Part shown: piece by piece, positions 46,149 to 55,556 of the stretch
Numbering within the stretch: the first letter of the stretch is position 1
How the letters are laid out: each line of letters starts with the position of its first letter
Assembly (NCBI RefSeq): GCF_001592365.1
Contig: NZ_BCWU01000007.1
Span: 1-64,000, forward strand
Origin: Gordonia hydrophobica NBRC 16057
GTDB taxonomy: Bacteria; Actinomycetota; Actinomycetes; Mycobacteriales; Mycobacteriaceae
Length of the DNA: 64,000 nucleotides
Direction: 5' to 3'
The notes under the pieces: generated by a model
The model's database searches: none
The model's input: only the letters and a program-made list of their open reading frames with translations
Told to the model about the DNA's origin: nothing
Made by a program: the position numbers and the translations under genes

Positions 46149-46372
46149 CCCTGGTCAACAACCGCGCCGACGTCCCGGTCACCATCGACGAATCGCTGTG
46201 CATCGACGGCTGCACGCTGTGTGTCGAGGTGTGCCCCCTCGACTCGCTGGCGATCAATCCCGAGTCCGGGAAAGCGTTCATGCACGTCGACGAATGCTGG
46301 TACTGCGGGCCGTGCGCCATCCGCTGCCCCACCGGCGCCGTCACCGTCAACATGCCGTACCTGCTGCGCTGA
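46145..46372 (+). CDS. Two [4Fe-4S] ferredoxin, AprB-like
   Basis: This 75-residue protein has eight cysteines in two CxxxCxxCxxxC/CxxCxxCxxxC clusters: Cys19, 23, 26, 30 (CIDGCTLCVEVCP) and Cys51, 54, 57, 61 (CWYCGPCAIRCP). The spacing and the KAFMHVDECWYC segment resemble the beta subunit of adenylylsulfate reductase without its C-terminal tail. The AprA-like flavoprotein in the same operon is its natural partner. Electron transfer between them is inferred. Confidence 0.85.
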   Translation: MTLVNNRADVPVTIDESLCIDGCTLCVEVCPLDSLAINPESGKAFMHVDECWYCGPCAIRCPTGAVTVNMPYLLR

Positions 46373-46386
46373 CCAGCCCTTCGCCC

Positions 46387-46466
46387 AGTTCGACCCAGCC
46401 CCAGTTCGACCCAGCCCCAGTACGACCCAGCCCCAGTACGACCCAGCCCCAGTACGACCCAGCCCC
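46387..46466. repeat. Five tandem 16-bp repeats
   Basis: Units of AGTTCGACCCAGCCCC (2 copies) and AGTACGACCCAGCCCC (3 copies) follow one another without spacers. They lie between the ferredoxin stop and the binding-protein ribosome site. The 16-bp period is not a codon multiple and the tract is not translated. Confidence 0.9.
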
Positions 46467-46480
46467 TGTGAGGTCCCCTC

Positions 46481-47860
46481 ATGTCCAGAATCCGGTACTT
46501 ACTCTCCCCCGTCCTGATCGCAGCGGTCGGCGTCGGTGCCACCGCGTGCTCGTTATCGCCCGACGATGCGGGTGACACGACCCAGATCGTGGTCGGATAT
46601 CAGTCCAAGACCATCAACACCGTCACCGCAGGCACACTGCTTCGCGCTCGCGGCGACTTCGAGAAGCGTCTCGAGCAGGCCGGCGAGGCGAGCGGCACCA
46701 AGTACTCGGTGCGCTGGGAGGACTACGACACCGGCGCACCCATCACCACCGGAATGATCGCGGGGAAGATCGACATCGGGTCGATGGGCGACTACCCGAT
46801 GCTGATCAACGGTTCCCGGGCCAACGCCGACCCGGCCACCGCGACATCGATTCTTTCGGTGACCGGTTCCTCCCCCAAGGGCTCGCTCAACATGGTGGTG
46901 GCGCAACCGGATTCACCGATCGACTCGGTGGAGGACCTGCGCGGCAAGCGAGTCTCGGCCAGTGTCGGCTCCGCCGGCCACGGCACTCTGCTGGCCGGCC
47001 TGGATCAGGTCGGCGTCCCGTCCGACGAGGTGACCATCTCCAACCAGCAACCGGAAGTCGGCGCCTCCACGCTGGAGAGCGGCAAGGTCGACGCGCTCGC
47101 CCAGTTCGTCGCCTGGCCCGGGCTGCTCGTGTTCCAGCACAAGGCCAAGCTGATCTACGACGGCGCCCAACTCGGCCGACCGACTCTGCACGGCACCATC
47201 GCACGCAACACCCTGGTGAAGGACCATCCCGAGGTGGTCGAGGCCTTCCTCGCAGCGCAACTGGATGCCACCGCGGCACTGGTCTCCGATCCCCTGACCG
47301 CCGCGAAGCAGGTCGCCGACGCCAGCGGGCTGCCACCGGAGGTGGTCTACCTCTACAACGGACCCGGGGGCACCGACTTCAATCCAGCGCTCAAGCCCTC
47401 GTTGATCGAAGCGCTCGCCGCCGACAAGCCGTACCTGAAGTCCATCGGCAGCTTCCCGAACCCCGTCGACCTGGACAGCTTCGTCGACGACGCACCGCTG
47501 CGCTCGGCGGTTGCCGACACTGGCGGCGACTATCCCGCTCTGCTCGCGCGAACCGGCAACGAGTCGGTCGCGGTCGGCGAGGTCTGGTACGACGGTGACG
47601 ACACGACCAAGACCGACGACGCCACGGCCGTGCTCCGCCTGGTCCGTGACGCGAAGGCGCAGAACAAGAAGGTCACGGCCGCGTACGTGACCGATCCGGT
47701 CCTGGGGACCCGCTGGTTCGCCGACCACTCGGTCTGGCTGCGAAACGGGGATCGCTTCGAGGCCTTCACCACCGCCGACAGCGCCCGCACCTACCGGGAG
47801 AACAATCCCGGCGCAGTCTCCGTCAGCTACGACGACGCGATCGCGCAGGTGCGGTCGTGA
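46481..47860 (+). CDS. ABC substrate-binding lipoprotein with NosL-like C-terminal tail
   Basis: This 459-residue lipoprotein has lipobox ATAC with Cys23. Residues 35-340 have the NrtA/SsuA/TauA-type fold (YQSKTINTVTAGTLL, DIGSMGDYPML, RGKRVSASVGSAGHG). About 100 further residues resemble the C-terminal half of NosL (VTDPVLGTRWFADHSVWL, AFTTADSARTYRENNPGAVS) but lack its copper-binding Cys/Met segment. The ATG at 46481 follows GAGG after the tandem repeats. It captures the substrate for the permease/ATPase behind it. Confidence 0.82.
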   Translation: MSRIRYLLSPVLIAAVGVGATACSLSPDDAGDTTQIVVGYQSKTINTVTAGTLLRARGDFEKRLEQAGEASGTKYSVRWEDYDTGAPITTGMIAGKIDIGSMGDYPMLINGSRANADPATATSILSVTGSSPKGSLNMVVAQPDSPIDSVEDLRGKRVSASVGSAGHGTLLAGLDQVGVPSDEVTISNQQPEVGASTLESGKVDALAQFVAWPGLLVFQHKAKLIYDGAQLGRPTLHGTIARNTLVKDHPEVVEAFLAAQLDATAALVSDPLTAAKQVADASGLPPEVVYLYNGPGGTDFNPALKPSLIEALAADKPYLKSIGSFPNPVDLDSFVDDAPLRSAVADTGGDYPALLARTGNESVAVGEVWYDGDDTTKTDDATAVLRLVRDAKAQNKKVTAAYVTDPVLGTRWFADHSVWLRNGDRFEAFTTADSARTYRENNPGAVSVSYDDAIAQVRS

Positions 47861-48783
47861 CCGCGGGCACCGTCCCCGGGGCCCGCCCGGTCGACGCCAC
47901 GCACCCCCTGATCGAGTCCACCCCGGTCGAGGACGCCGCCCACTTGGATGGAACCGACGCTGTGGCGCTGCCTGCCGGATCCGCACGGCCCGGTGGCGGG
48001 TCCGCCGTCTCGCTCTCCCGCTGGGCTCTGCGCTTGGCCACCGTGGCGGCCGTTGTCGTTCTCTGGCAGGTGCTGGCGGCGAACAACGTGGTCGCGTGGT
48101 TGCACTTCGACACCGTCCCCTCACCACTGGAGGTGTTGTCGGCGTGGGGCGACCGGTTCGGCACGCAGCAGTACTACCTGGACGTCGGGCAGTCGCTGAT
48201 CCGTATCGGGATCGGTTTCGCCCTGGCGACCGCCGTCGGGGTCCCGCTGGGCATCGCACTCGGACGGTCCCGCGTGGCCGGCGACACCCTCGGCACCCTC
48301 ACCGAACTGGCCCGCCCCATCCCGGCGATCGCCCTGGTTCCCATTGCGATCCTGGTGTTCCCCACCGACGAGGCGGGCATGGTGTTCATCACCTTCCTGG
48401 CCGCGCTGTTCCCGATCATTGTGTCCACCCGGCACGCCGTCCGCGCACTGCCGACCATCTGGGAGGAGTCGGTGCTGACCATGGGCGGCACCCGTCGCGA
48501 CGTGACCCTCCGGGTGATCCTCCCGGGGATCATGCCGGGCGTCTTCGGTGGCCTTTCGGTGGGGATCGGCGTCGCCTGGATCTGCCTGATCTCCGCCGAG
48601 ATGATCTCCGGTCGCTTGGGGATCGGCTACCAGACCTGGCAGAGCTACACGGTGGTCGACTACCCGGGTGTCTTCGTCGGGATGTTCACCATCGCCGCGC
48701 TGGGCGCCGCGACCTCGGGCGCCATCGAACTGTGCGGCCGGCGCATGACGCGATGGCTGCCGAGAGGAGAGCAGAAGGCATGA
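47857..48783 (+). CDS. ABC transporter permease (SsuC/TauC type)
   Basis: This 308-residue membrane protein has about six helices and the permease domain signature EESVLTMGGTRRDVTLRVIL. An unusual soluble N-terminal extension of about 50 residues, rich in Pro/Ala/Gly, precedes the first helix. The GTG start overlaps the binding-protein stop (GTGA). Family members carry sulfonates, taurine, nitrate, thiamin precursors or bicarbonate. Confidence 0.88.
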   Translation: MTAGTVPGARPVDATHPLIESTPVEDAAHLDGTDAVALPAGSARPGGGSAVSLSRWALRLATVAAVVVLWQVLAANNVVAWLHFDTVPSPLEVLSAWGDRFGTQQYYLDVGQSLIRIGIGFALATAVGVPLGIALGRSRVAGDTLGTLTELARPIPAIALVPIAILVFPTDEAGMVFITFLAALFPIIVSTRHAVRALPTIWEESVLTMGGTRRDVTLRVILPGIMPGVFGGLSVGIGVAWICLISAEMISGRLGIGYQTWQSYTVVDYPGVFVGMFTIAALGAATSGAIELCGRRMTRWLPRGEQKA

Positions 48784-49556
48784 GTACCGCGATCGAAATC
48801 ACCGGCGCCACCCTGCGGCACGGCGCCCGGACCATCGTCGACGGCCTCACCTTGTCCATCCCCGCCGGCGAGGTGCTGGTGGTGACCGGCCCGTCGGGTT
48901 GCGGCAAGTCGACGCTGCTGCGCGCGATCGCCGGGCTGCGCCCCGTTGACGACGGCACGATCGCCGTCGCCGGCGAAGCGGTCACCGGCACGTCCCGCGA
49001 CCGCGCGATGGTCTTTCAGGACGACGCCCTGCACCCCTGGCGCACCGTCCGGAAGAACATCCTGCTCGCCCTCACTCTGCGCGGTGTTCCGCGCAGCCGG
49101 CGGCGCGCCGAAGCCGACCGCTGGCTCGGCGAGATCGGGCTCGACGACTTCGCCGATCACCTGCCGCGGGAGCTGTCCGGCGGCATGCGGCAACGCGTGC
49201 AGTTGGCTCGCGGCCTCGCCGGCGCACCCCGGGCGGTGTTGATGGACGAGCCCTTCGGCGCACTCGACGCTCAGACCCGCAGATCCATGCAGCAGTTGCT
49301 GATCCGCACCCTGACCGCCCATCCGGCCACCGTCGTCTTCGTCACCCACGACATCGACGAGGCGGTGTTGCTCGGCGACCGGATCGTCGTTCTCGGCCGC
49401 GCCGGTGAACCGGTCCGCGCGATCGTCGACGTGCCCGAACCGCGCACCTCCTCTTCCGCGAACGACGCGACCCGCACCGCGGTCGCCGCAGCCCTCGTCT
49501 CTCCCACCGCGGCAGCAGTGCACCCTCCTGCCGCACAGCAGAAAGCCACCGCATGA
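48780..49556 (+). CDS. ABC transporter ATP-binding protein (SsuB/TauB type)
   Basis: This 258-residue ATPase has Walker [10 protein letters not shown], the Q-loop VFQDDALHPWRTV, signature LSGGMRQR and Walker B VLMDEPFGALDA, followed by the H-loop VTHDIDEAV. The start ATG overlaps the permease stop (ATGA). It energises the transporter and is in turn overlapped by the flavoprotein gene. Confidence 0.92.
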   Translation: MSTAIEITGATLRHGARTIVDGLTLSIPAGEVLVVTGPSGCGKSTLLRAIAGLRPVDDGTIAVAGEAVTGTSRDRAMVFQDDALHPWRTVRKNILLALTLRGVPRSRRRAEADRWLGEIGLDDFADHLPRELSGGMRQRVQLARGLAGAPRAVLMDEPFGALDAQTRRSMQQLLIRTLTAHPATVVFVTHDIDEAVLLGDRIVVLGRAGEPVRAIVDVPEPRTSSSANDATRTAVAAALVSPTAAAVHPPAAQQKATA

Positions 49557-52276
49557 GCACCCCCGACGACCCGCAGACCTTCACCGCTCCCGACCTCGCC
49601 GACGCCCGGCGCCTGGACTGCGACGTCCTGGTGATCGGCGGGGGAACCGCGGGCACGATGGCGGCGCTGACCGCCGCCGAGAACGGCGCGCAGGTGCTCC
49701 TCCTGGAGAAGGCGCACGTCCGGCACTCCGGCGCGCTCGCCATGGGCATGGACGGGGTGAACAACGCGGTGATCCCCGGCAAGGCCACCCCGGAGGACTA
49801 CGTCGCGGAGATCACCCGCGCCAACGACGGCATCGTCGACCAGAAGACCGTCTACCAAACCGCCACTCGCGGCTTCGGCATGATCTCCCGGCTCGAGCGG
49901 TACGGGGTGAAGTTCGAGAAGGACGAGTACGGCGAGTACGCGGTGCGACGCGTGCACCGGTCTGGCTCGTACGTTCTGCCGATGCCTGAGGGCCGCGACG
50001 TCAAGAAGGTCCTCTACCGAGTGCTGCGCCGCCGCGAGATGCGGGAGAAGATCACCATTGAGAACCGCCTGATGCCGGTCCGGGTCCTCACCGAGAACGG
50101 TCGTGCCGTCGGTGCCGCCGCCCTGCACACCCGCACCGGGGAGTTCTACGTGATCGGTGCCAAATCGGTGATTCTCGCGACCGGTCCGTGCGGCCGTCTC
50201 GGCCTTCCCGCCTCGGGCTACCTCTACGGCACCTACGAGAACCCAACCAATGCCGGCGACGGCTACTCAATGGCCTACCACGCCGGGGCCGAGCTCAGCG
50301 GGATCGAATGCTTCCAGATCAATCCGCTGATCAAGGACTACAACGGGCCCGCCTGCGCCTACGTCGCCAACCCGTTCGGCGGATACCAGGTGAACGCCGA
50401 CGGCGACCGCTTCGTCGATTCGGACTACTGGTCGGGCGACATGATGAGCGAGGTGGTCAGGGAGATCGACTCTGCCCGCGGCCCCATCTATCTGAAGGTC
50501 AGCCATCTGCCGACCGAGACCATCGACACCCTCGAGTCGATCCTGCACACCACCGAGCGGCCGACCCGCGGAACCTTCCACGCCAACCGCGGGCACAGCT
50601 ATCACACGCACGACATCGAGATGCACGTCTCCGAGATCGGCTTGTGCAGTGGGCATTCGGCGTCCGGCGTGTGGGTCGACGAGAACGGGGCGACCACGGT
50701 CGACGGCCTGTACGCCGCGGGCGATCTGGCCTGCGTGCCGCACAACTACATGATCGGTGCCTTCGTTTACGGCGAGCTGACCGGTGGTCACGCCAGCGAC
50801 CGCGCCAAAACCGTGGACGCGCCGGGCAAGCTGCCCGCCGACCAGATCGCCGACGCCCACGCACTGATCTACCGGCCGTTGGCGAACCCGGACGGACCGC
50901 CTCAGCCGCAGGTCGAGTACAAGCTCCGCCGGTTCGTGAACGACTACGTCGCACCGCCGAAGACCTCGAACAAGCTCGGCATCGCCATCGAGACCTTCGA
51001 GCGCATGAAGGGCGAGATTGCGCAGATGGGCGGGCGGACCCCGCACGAGTTGATGCGCTGCGCCGAGGTCACCTTCATCCGCGACTGCGCCGAGCTCGCC
51101 GCCCGGAGCTCCCTGACCCGCACCGAAAGCCGTTGGGGGCTCTATCATCAGCGCGACGACCTCACCGAGCGCGACGATGCGAACTGGGGCTACCACCTCA
51201 ACGTACGCAAGAACGGTGACGGCGAGATGGAGTTCCTCGGCAGGCCCGTCGCCCCCTATCTGGTGCCCGTCGACGGCTTGGATCACCTTCCACCGCAGGA
51301 TCGTTCGGTGATCGGCATCCGGCAGCCGACGGTGCGCACCGGCCCCGGCGAGGGCCTGCTCGCGGGCGCGTCGCCCCGGCCCGTCGCGCGCCCCGGCGCG
51401 GCGCCGCAGCAGCGTGAGGCGTTGTCACCGCGGATCGCCGAACTGGTCGCCCTGGAGTCGGTGACCGTGGACGAGATCGCCGACTACCTGGCAGACGACG
51501 ACGCGACGGTGCGCCGCACCGCGGTGGCCACCCTCACCGAGCACACTCCGCCGGAGTTCGAGCTGGCGCTGGCCGCTGCGCTCGGCGACGTCGACGGCGG
51601 CGTCCGCCGCAGCGCCGTCGACGCGCTCCGCGAGCTGGTGGAGGTACTCGTCGGCAAGCCCGATTTCGTGTCGGCGCTGCACGAGGCCGCCGATTCCGGG
51701 GATCCGCTGGTGCGCGCCGGGGTGCTCGACGTACTGCGCGCGTTGAAGGAGGCCGAGGCGGCCTTCTTCGCACGCTTCCTCGGCGATACACACCATCGGG
51801 TCCGCATCGAGGCGATCCGCGGTCTGGTGTCGCTCGACGATGCCACGTCGATCGCGCGAGCCGCTGACGACGCCGACCGCGAGGTGCGGGTGGTGGCCGC
51901 GCACGGACTCGCGACCGTCGGGGCGGGCGCGGACACCCTGCGACGACTGGCGATCGATCCCGATCCGCTGGTGCGCGCGGCCGCCCTGGCCGCCCTGTCG
52001 ACACTCGGCGATCCGGACGCCGACGGAAAGCTCCTGCGAAAGGCCCTGCGCGACAACGCCTGGCAGGTACGCAAGGGGGCGGCGACGGGGCTGGCGGTGG
52101 CGCCCGGCGAGGAGTCGGTGTCCGCGTTGGCGCCGCTGGTGTCCGACCCCCACGGCGACGTGCGGAAAGCCGCCGTCCAGACGCTGCGACCGTGGTCCGA
52201 CGACCCGGTCGTCGCCGAGTTGATGTCCACTGCGGCCACCGACGAGGACGCCGACGTCCGGGCCGCCGCGCGCTGA
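49553..52276 (+). CDS. AprA-like FAD flavoprotein fused to HEAT-type repeats
   Basis: This 907-residue protein has an N-terminal FrdA/SdhA/AprA-family flavoprotein (residues 20-600) with FAD motif GGGTAG at 29-34, substrate-side loop RHSGALAMGMDG, SGHSASGVW and TTVDGLYAAGDL; the SGHSASG segment matches the GSHATG region of AprA, where an active-site His lies. From about residue 622 to the end are roughly eight HEAT-like helical repeats (DDATVRRTAVATLTEH, DPLVRAGVLDVLRALKE). A solenoid on such an enzyme is rare and may mediate partner docking. Its ATG overlaps the ATPase stop. It is a probable oxidoreductase on the imported compound; no substrate is proven. Confidence 0.85.
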   Translation: MSTPDDPQTFTAPDLADARRLDCDVLVIGGGTAGTMAALTAAENGAQVLLLEKAHVRHSGALAMGMDGVNNAVIPGKATPEDYVAEITRANDGIVDQKTVYQTATRGFGMISRLERYGVKFEKDEYGEYAVRRVHRSGSYVLPMPEGRDVKKVLYRVLRRREMREKITIENRLMPVRVLTENGRAVGAAALHTRTGEFYVIGAKSVILATGPCGRLGLPASGYLYGTYENPTNAGDGYSMAYHAGAELSGIECFQINPLIKDYNGPACAYVANPFGGYQVNADGDRFVDSDYWSGDMMSEVVREIDSARGPIYLKVSHLPTETIDTLESILHTTERPTRGTFHANRGHSYHTHDIEMHVSEIGLCSGHSASGVWVDENGATTVDGLYAAGDLACVPHNYMIGAFVYGELTGGHASDRAKTVDAPGKLPADQIADAHALIYRPLANPDGPPQPQVEYKLRRFVNDYVAPPKTSNKLGIAIETFERMKGEIAQMGGRTPHELMRCAEVTFIRDCAELAARSSLTRTESRWGLYHQRDDLTERDDANWGYHLNVRKNGDGEMEFLGRPVAPYLVPVDGLDHLPPQDRSVIGIRQPTVRTGPGEGLLAGASPRPVARPGAAPQQREALSPRIAELVALESVTVDEIADYLADDDATVRRTAVATLTEHTPPEFELALAAALGDVDGGVRRSAVDALRELVEVLVGKPDFVSALHEAADSGDPLVRAGVLDVLRALKEAEAAFFARFLGDTHHRVRIEAIRGLVSLDDATSIARAADDADREVRVVAAHGLATVGAGADTLRRLAIDPDPLVRAAALAALSTLGDPDADGKLLRKALRDNAWQVRKGAATGLAVAPGEESVSALAPLVSDPHGDVRKAAVQTLRPWSDDPVVAELMSTAATDEDADVRAAAR

Positions 52277-52294
52277 GGCATGCCCCGCCCGCAT

Positions 52295-52329
52295 GTCGCG
52301 CCCCTCCGGCATCACACCGGGGGCGCGAC
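52295..52329 (+). terminator. Terminator after the AprA-like gene
   Basis: GTCGCGCCCC (52295-52304) pairs perfectly with GGGGCGCGAC (52320-52329) over 10 bp, 18 bases past the stop. Confidence 0.75.
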
Positions 52330-52668
52330 GCGTGCGGCGTCGAGATGATTGATTCCCGGTGATGATCGTCCCCACGTTGGTCGAGTGCTGCCTGCGAGCG
52401 GAGCGAGCACGGAGTTGATCGAGAACGTCGTGAGGACCGCAGGCATCGCGAGCCCTCCACTGCCATCATGCGGTGATCTCGGCACCACGCCGACGGATCG
52501 CCTCTGGTGGAACGGCACGCCCCGGAGAGACCGCGATCGCCCTGCTGATCGCTCAGATCCCGCTCCCGATCATCGGCAACGCATTCGCGAACTGTCGATA
52601 CTCGACGACAGCTACTGCAACGTCCGACCCGGCGACGGCTACGCCGACTGCGGCAACCCCGCCTGCCC
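52330..52668. other. Intergenic stretch without supported gene
   Basis: This 339-base stretch between converging operons holds a segment near 52376-52435 (GAGCGGAGCGAGC flanked by GGTCGAG and GATCGAG) that looks like a degenerate copy of an extragenic palindromic repeat common in Gordonia and relatives. The last 100 bases are thymine-poor and contain short frames with no start site or conservation. No gene is called. Confidence 0.4.
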
Positions 52669-54549
52669 CTACAACCCCAACTCTCGCAGGATCCGCTCGG
52701 CCACCTCGGCCGGGGGCCCGTCGCCGGGACGGATCACCAGGTCGGCGTTCTCCGGCTTCTCGTACGGGGAGTCGATACCGGTGAACTGTGCGATCTCGCC
52801 GGCCCGCGCCTTCGCGTACAGCCCCTTCGGATCGCGGGACTCGCAGTCCTCGAGCGGCGTGTCGACGAAGATCTCGAAGAACGGCAGGTCTGCGGCCTCG
52901 TGGATCTCGCGCGCCCGCTGCCGTTCGGCCGCGAACGGACTGATCAACGAGACCAGCGCGACGGCGCCGGAATCGGCGAAGAGCGCGGCGACTTCCGCAG
53001 TGCGACGGATGTTCTCCCTGCGGTCGTCGTCGCCGAAGCCCAGATCGTTGGTCAACCCGTGCCGGAGGTTGTCGCCGTCGAGCAGGTACGCCGGTCGCCC
53101 CTCGGCGACGATGCGGCGTTCCAATTCCATCGCGATGGTCGATTTCCCCGACGCCGACAAGCCCGTCAGCCACAGCGTGGCGCCGCGGTGGGAGCGGTGA
53201 TCGCGGGTCACCTTGGTGGACTGCCACACCACCTGGGTATCGTGCGCCAGCGGCGCGGTGATCATGCCCGCGGCCACAGTCGCGTTGGTGACCTCGTCGA
53301 TAAGAATGAAGCTGCCGGTGGCGCGGTTCCGTCGATACTCGTCGAACATCACCGGCCGCTGCGCGTGCAGCGACAAGCGCCCGATCTCGTTGAGAGTCAG
53401 CGCCTTCGCTGCCTCGTCCCGGTGCAGGGTGTTGACGTCGAGCCGATAGTTGAGGCCGTCGACGCGCACCCTGGTCTCGCGGGTGCCGCACAGCATGCGG
53501 TAGGTCGCACCCGGCGCGAGCTGCGACGACTCGGAGAACCAGCAGACCATCGCATCGATCTCGCGGCCGACGTGCGGGCGGTTGTTGGGGCGGACCAGCA
53601 TGTCGCCGCGGACGATGTCGATCTCGTCGTCCAGTGCGATGGAGACGGCCTGCGAGGCGAAGGCCTCGTCGAGTTCGACGCCGCCGGGCCCCCAGATCTT
53701 CTTGACCGTGGTGCCGAAACCGCCGGGCAGCGCCACCACCTTGTCGCCGACCGCGAACGTGCCGCCGGCGATGGTGCCCGCGAATGCCCGGTGGTCGAAT
53801 CCATCGCTGCGCTGCGGCCGGATCACGTATTGGACAGGGAAGCGGGCGTCGCGGAGGTTGCGGTCGGAGGCGATGTAGACGTTCTCCAGATGGCTCAGCA
53901 GCGGCCGACCGGTGTACCAGGGCATCGCCTCGGAGCGGTCCACCACGTTGTCACCGCGCAGCGCGGAGATCGGGATGAACGAGAGGTCGGTGACGTTGAG
54001 CTTGGCCGCGAACGCGACCACTTCGTCACGGATCTCCTCGAACCGCGCTTCGGAGTAGTCGACGAGGTCCATCTTGTTGACGCAGACCGCCAGATGGGGA
54101 ATCCCGAGCAGAGACGACAGGAACGCGTGCCGACGCGTCTGCTCCAGCACCCCCTTGCGCGCGTCGATGAGGATGATCGCGACGTCGGCGGTCGATGCCC
54201 CGGTCACCATGTTTCGCGTGTACTGCACGTGGCCGGGCGAGTCGGCGATGATGAACTTCCGCGTCGCCGTTGCGAAATAGCGGTAGGCGACGTCGATCGT
54301 GATGCCCTGCTCGCGCTCAGCGCGCAGGCCGTCGGTGAGGAGCGCCAGGTCCGCGTGTTCGTCACCGCGCTTGGCGCTGGTGCGTTCGATGGCTTCGAGC
54401 TGATCGGTGAGGATCGACTTCGAGTCGTACAGCAGGCGCCCGATGAGCGTCGACTTGCCGTCGTCCACGCTGCCCGCCGTCGCGATCCGCAGCAGTTCAG
54501 CGGGGGCGACGACGTCGGGCTGGGCACCCGCCCGGGTGGCAGAACTCAT
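52669..54549 (-). CDS. cysN: Bifunctional sulfate adenylyltransferase subunit 1 / APS kinase (CysNC)
   Basis: This 626-residue fusion has an N-terminal EF-Tu-like GTPase CysN (G1 SVDDGKST, G3 [13 protein letters not shown]4 NKMDLV) up to about 430, and a C-terminal APS kinase CysC with P-loop GLSASGKST near 455 and DGDNLRHGL. With CysD it makes APS from sulfate and ATP, then PAPS. Its ATG shares one base with the cysD stop. The longer frame upstream overlaps cysD and is not used. Confidence 0.96.
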   Translation of the reverse strand: MSSATRAGAQPDVVAPAELLRIATAGSVDDGKSTLIGRLLYDSKSILTDQLEAIERTSAKRGDEHADLALLTDGLRAEREQGITIDVAYRYFATATRKFIIADSPGHVQYTRNMVTGASTADVAIILIDARKGVLEQTRRHAFLSSLLGIPHLAVCVNKMDLVDYSEARFEEIRDEVVAFAAKLNVTDLSFIPISALRGDNVVDRSEAMPWYTGRPLLSHLENVYIASDRNLRDARFPVQYVIRPQRSDGFDHRAFAGTIAGGTFAVGDKVVALPGGFGTTVKKIWGPGGVELDEAFASQAVSIALDDEIDIVRGDMLVRPNNRPHVGREIDAMVCWFSESSQLAPGATYRMLCGTRETRVRVDGLNYRLDVNTLHRDEAAKALTLNEIGRLSLHAQRPVMFDEYRRNRATGSFILIDEVTNATVAAGMITAPLAHDTQVVWQSTKVTRDHRSHRGATLWLTGLSASGKSTIAMELERRIVAEGRPAYLLDGDNLRHGLTNDLGFGDDDRRENIRRTAEVAALFADSGAVALVSLISPFAAERQRAREIHEAADLPFFEIFVDTPLEDCESRDPKGLYAKARAGEIAQFTGIDSPYEKPENADLVIRPGDGPPAEVAERILRELGL

Positions 54550-55505
54550 CAGAAGTAGCCCTCTTTCTTGCGATCTTCCATCCCCGCCTCGGAGATGCGG
54601 TCGTCGGCTCTGGTGGCTCCGCGCTCGGTGACCCGCGTGGTCGCGACCTCGGCGATCACCTTCTCCGGGGTGTCGGCGTCGCTCTCGACGCAACCGGTGC
54701 ACGTGGCGTCGCCGACGGTCCGGAAACGGACGTGTTCGGTGTGGGCGGTCTCGCCCGGGTAGGTCTCCAGGAACCGCGTCTTCGCGAGGAGCATGCCGTC
54801 ACGCGGGACCACCTCGCGGTCGTGCGCATAGTAGATCGACGGGAGGTCGATCCGCTCCTGCGCGATGTAGTTCCAGATGTCGAGCTCGGTCCAGTTGCTC
54901 AGCGGGAACACGCGGATGTGCTCGCCACGCGCACAGTGTCCGTTGTAGAGATTCCACAGTTCCGGGCGCTGATTCCGCGGATCCCACGCTCCGAACGAAT
55001 CGCGAAAACTGAAGAAGCGCTCCTTCGCGCGCGCCTTCTCCTCGTCGCGCCGAGCGCCGCCGAACACCGCGTCGAAACGGTTCTCGGTGATGCCGCGCAG
55101 GAGTGTGGTGGTCTGCAGGCGGTTGCGCGACGTGCCCGGACCGGTCTGCTCGACCACACGGCCGGCGTCGATGTCGTCCTGCACGCTCGCGACGATGAGA
55201 CCGACGCCGGTCTCGGCGACCACGCGATCGCGGAACTCGATCACCTCGTCGAAGTTGTGTCCGGTGTCGATGTGCATGAGAGGAAACGGGACCGGAGCGG
55301 GCCAGAACGCCTTGCGCGCCAGATGGAACATGACGACCGAGTCCTTGCCGCCGGAGAACAGCATTGCCGGGTGCTCGAACGTGGCGGCGACCTCACGGAA
55401 GATGTGAATCGACTCCGCTTCCAGCTCCTCGAGCGTGGTGAGGTCGTACCGGGGTCCGGTCCCGACCATCGCGGCAGATCCGGTTCCGTCCGGTGAGGTG
55501 ATCAT
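54549..55505 (-). CDS. cysD: Sulfate adenylyltransferase subunit 2 (CysD)
   Basis: This 318-residue PP-loop pyrophosphatase-type enzyme has the ATP motif [10 protein letters not shown] near residue 50 and the C-terminal Cys-containing ending [13 protein letters not shown] and EDRKKEGYF. It forms APS with CysN. The ATG at 55505 (MITSPDGTG) is preceded by GGGAG; a longer frame exists. A palindrome in the 51-base gap to the divergent IclR gene suggests that IclR controls it. Confidence 0.95.
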   Translation of the reverse strand: MITSPDGTGSAAMVGTGPRYDLTTLEELEAESIHIFREVAATFEHPAMLFSGGKDSVVMFHLARKAFWPAPVPFPLMHIDTGHNFDEVIEFRDRVVAETGVGLIVASVQDDIDAGRVVEQTGPGTSRNRLQTTTLLRGITENRFDAVFGGARRDEEKARAKERFFSFRDSFGAWDPRNQRPELWNLYNGHCARGEHIRVFPLSNWTELDIWNYIAQERIDLPSIYYAHDREVVPRDGMLLAKTRFLETYPGETAHTEHVRFRTVGDATCTGCVESDADTPEKVIAEVATTRVTERGATRADDRISEAGMEDRKKEGYF

Positions 55506-55524
55506 CGGCACCCACTCCCTTGAC

Positions 55525-55542
55525 GTGTCGAATAGTCGACAC
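55525..55542. promoter_or_regulatory. Operator between cysD and IclR
   Basis: GTGTCGA-ATAG-TCGACAC is a perfect inverted repeat with 7-bp arms, central in the divergent promoter region, directly upstream of the IclR -10 box. Confidence 0.6.
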
Positions 55543-55543
55543 A

Positions 55544-55549
55544 TAGTGT
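55544..55549 (+). promoter_or_regulatory. -10 box TAGTGT of leaderless IclR transcript
   Basis: TAGTGT ends 7 bases before the IclR ATG at 55557. Confidence 0.5.
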
Positions 55550-55556
55550 TGACAAT

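Noticed and set aside
46387..46466. CRISPR-like repeats
   Set aside because: Units are contiguous with no spacers and there are no cas genes.
52470..52668. Frames with Cys-rich peptide ([20 protein letters not shown]) before cysNC
   Set aside because: No start codon with a ribosome site, no conserved pattern and location between two terminator-side ends.
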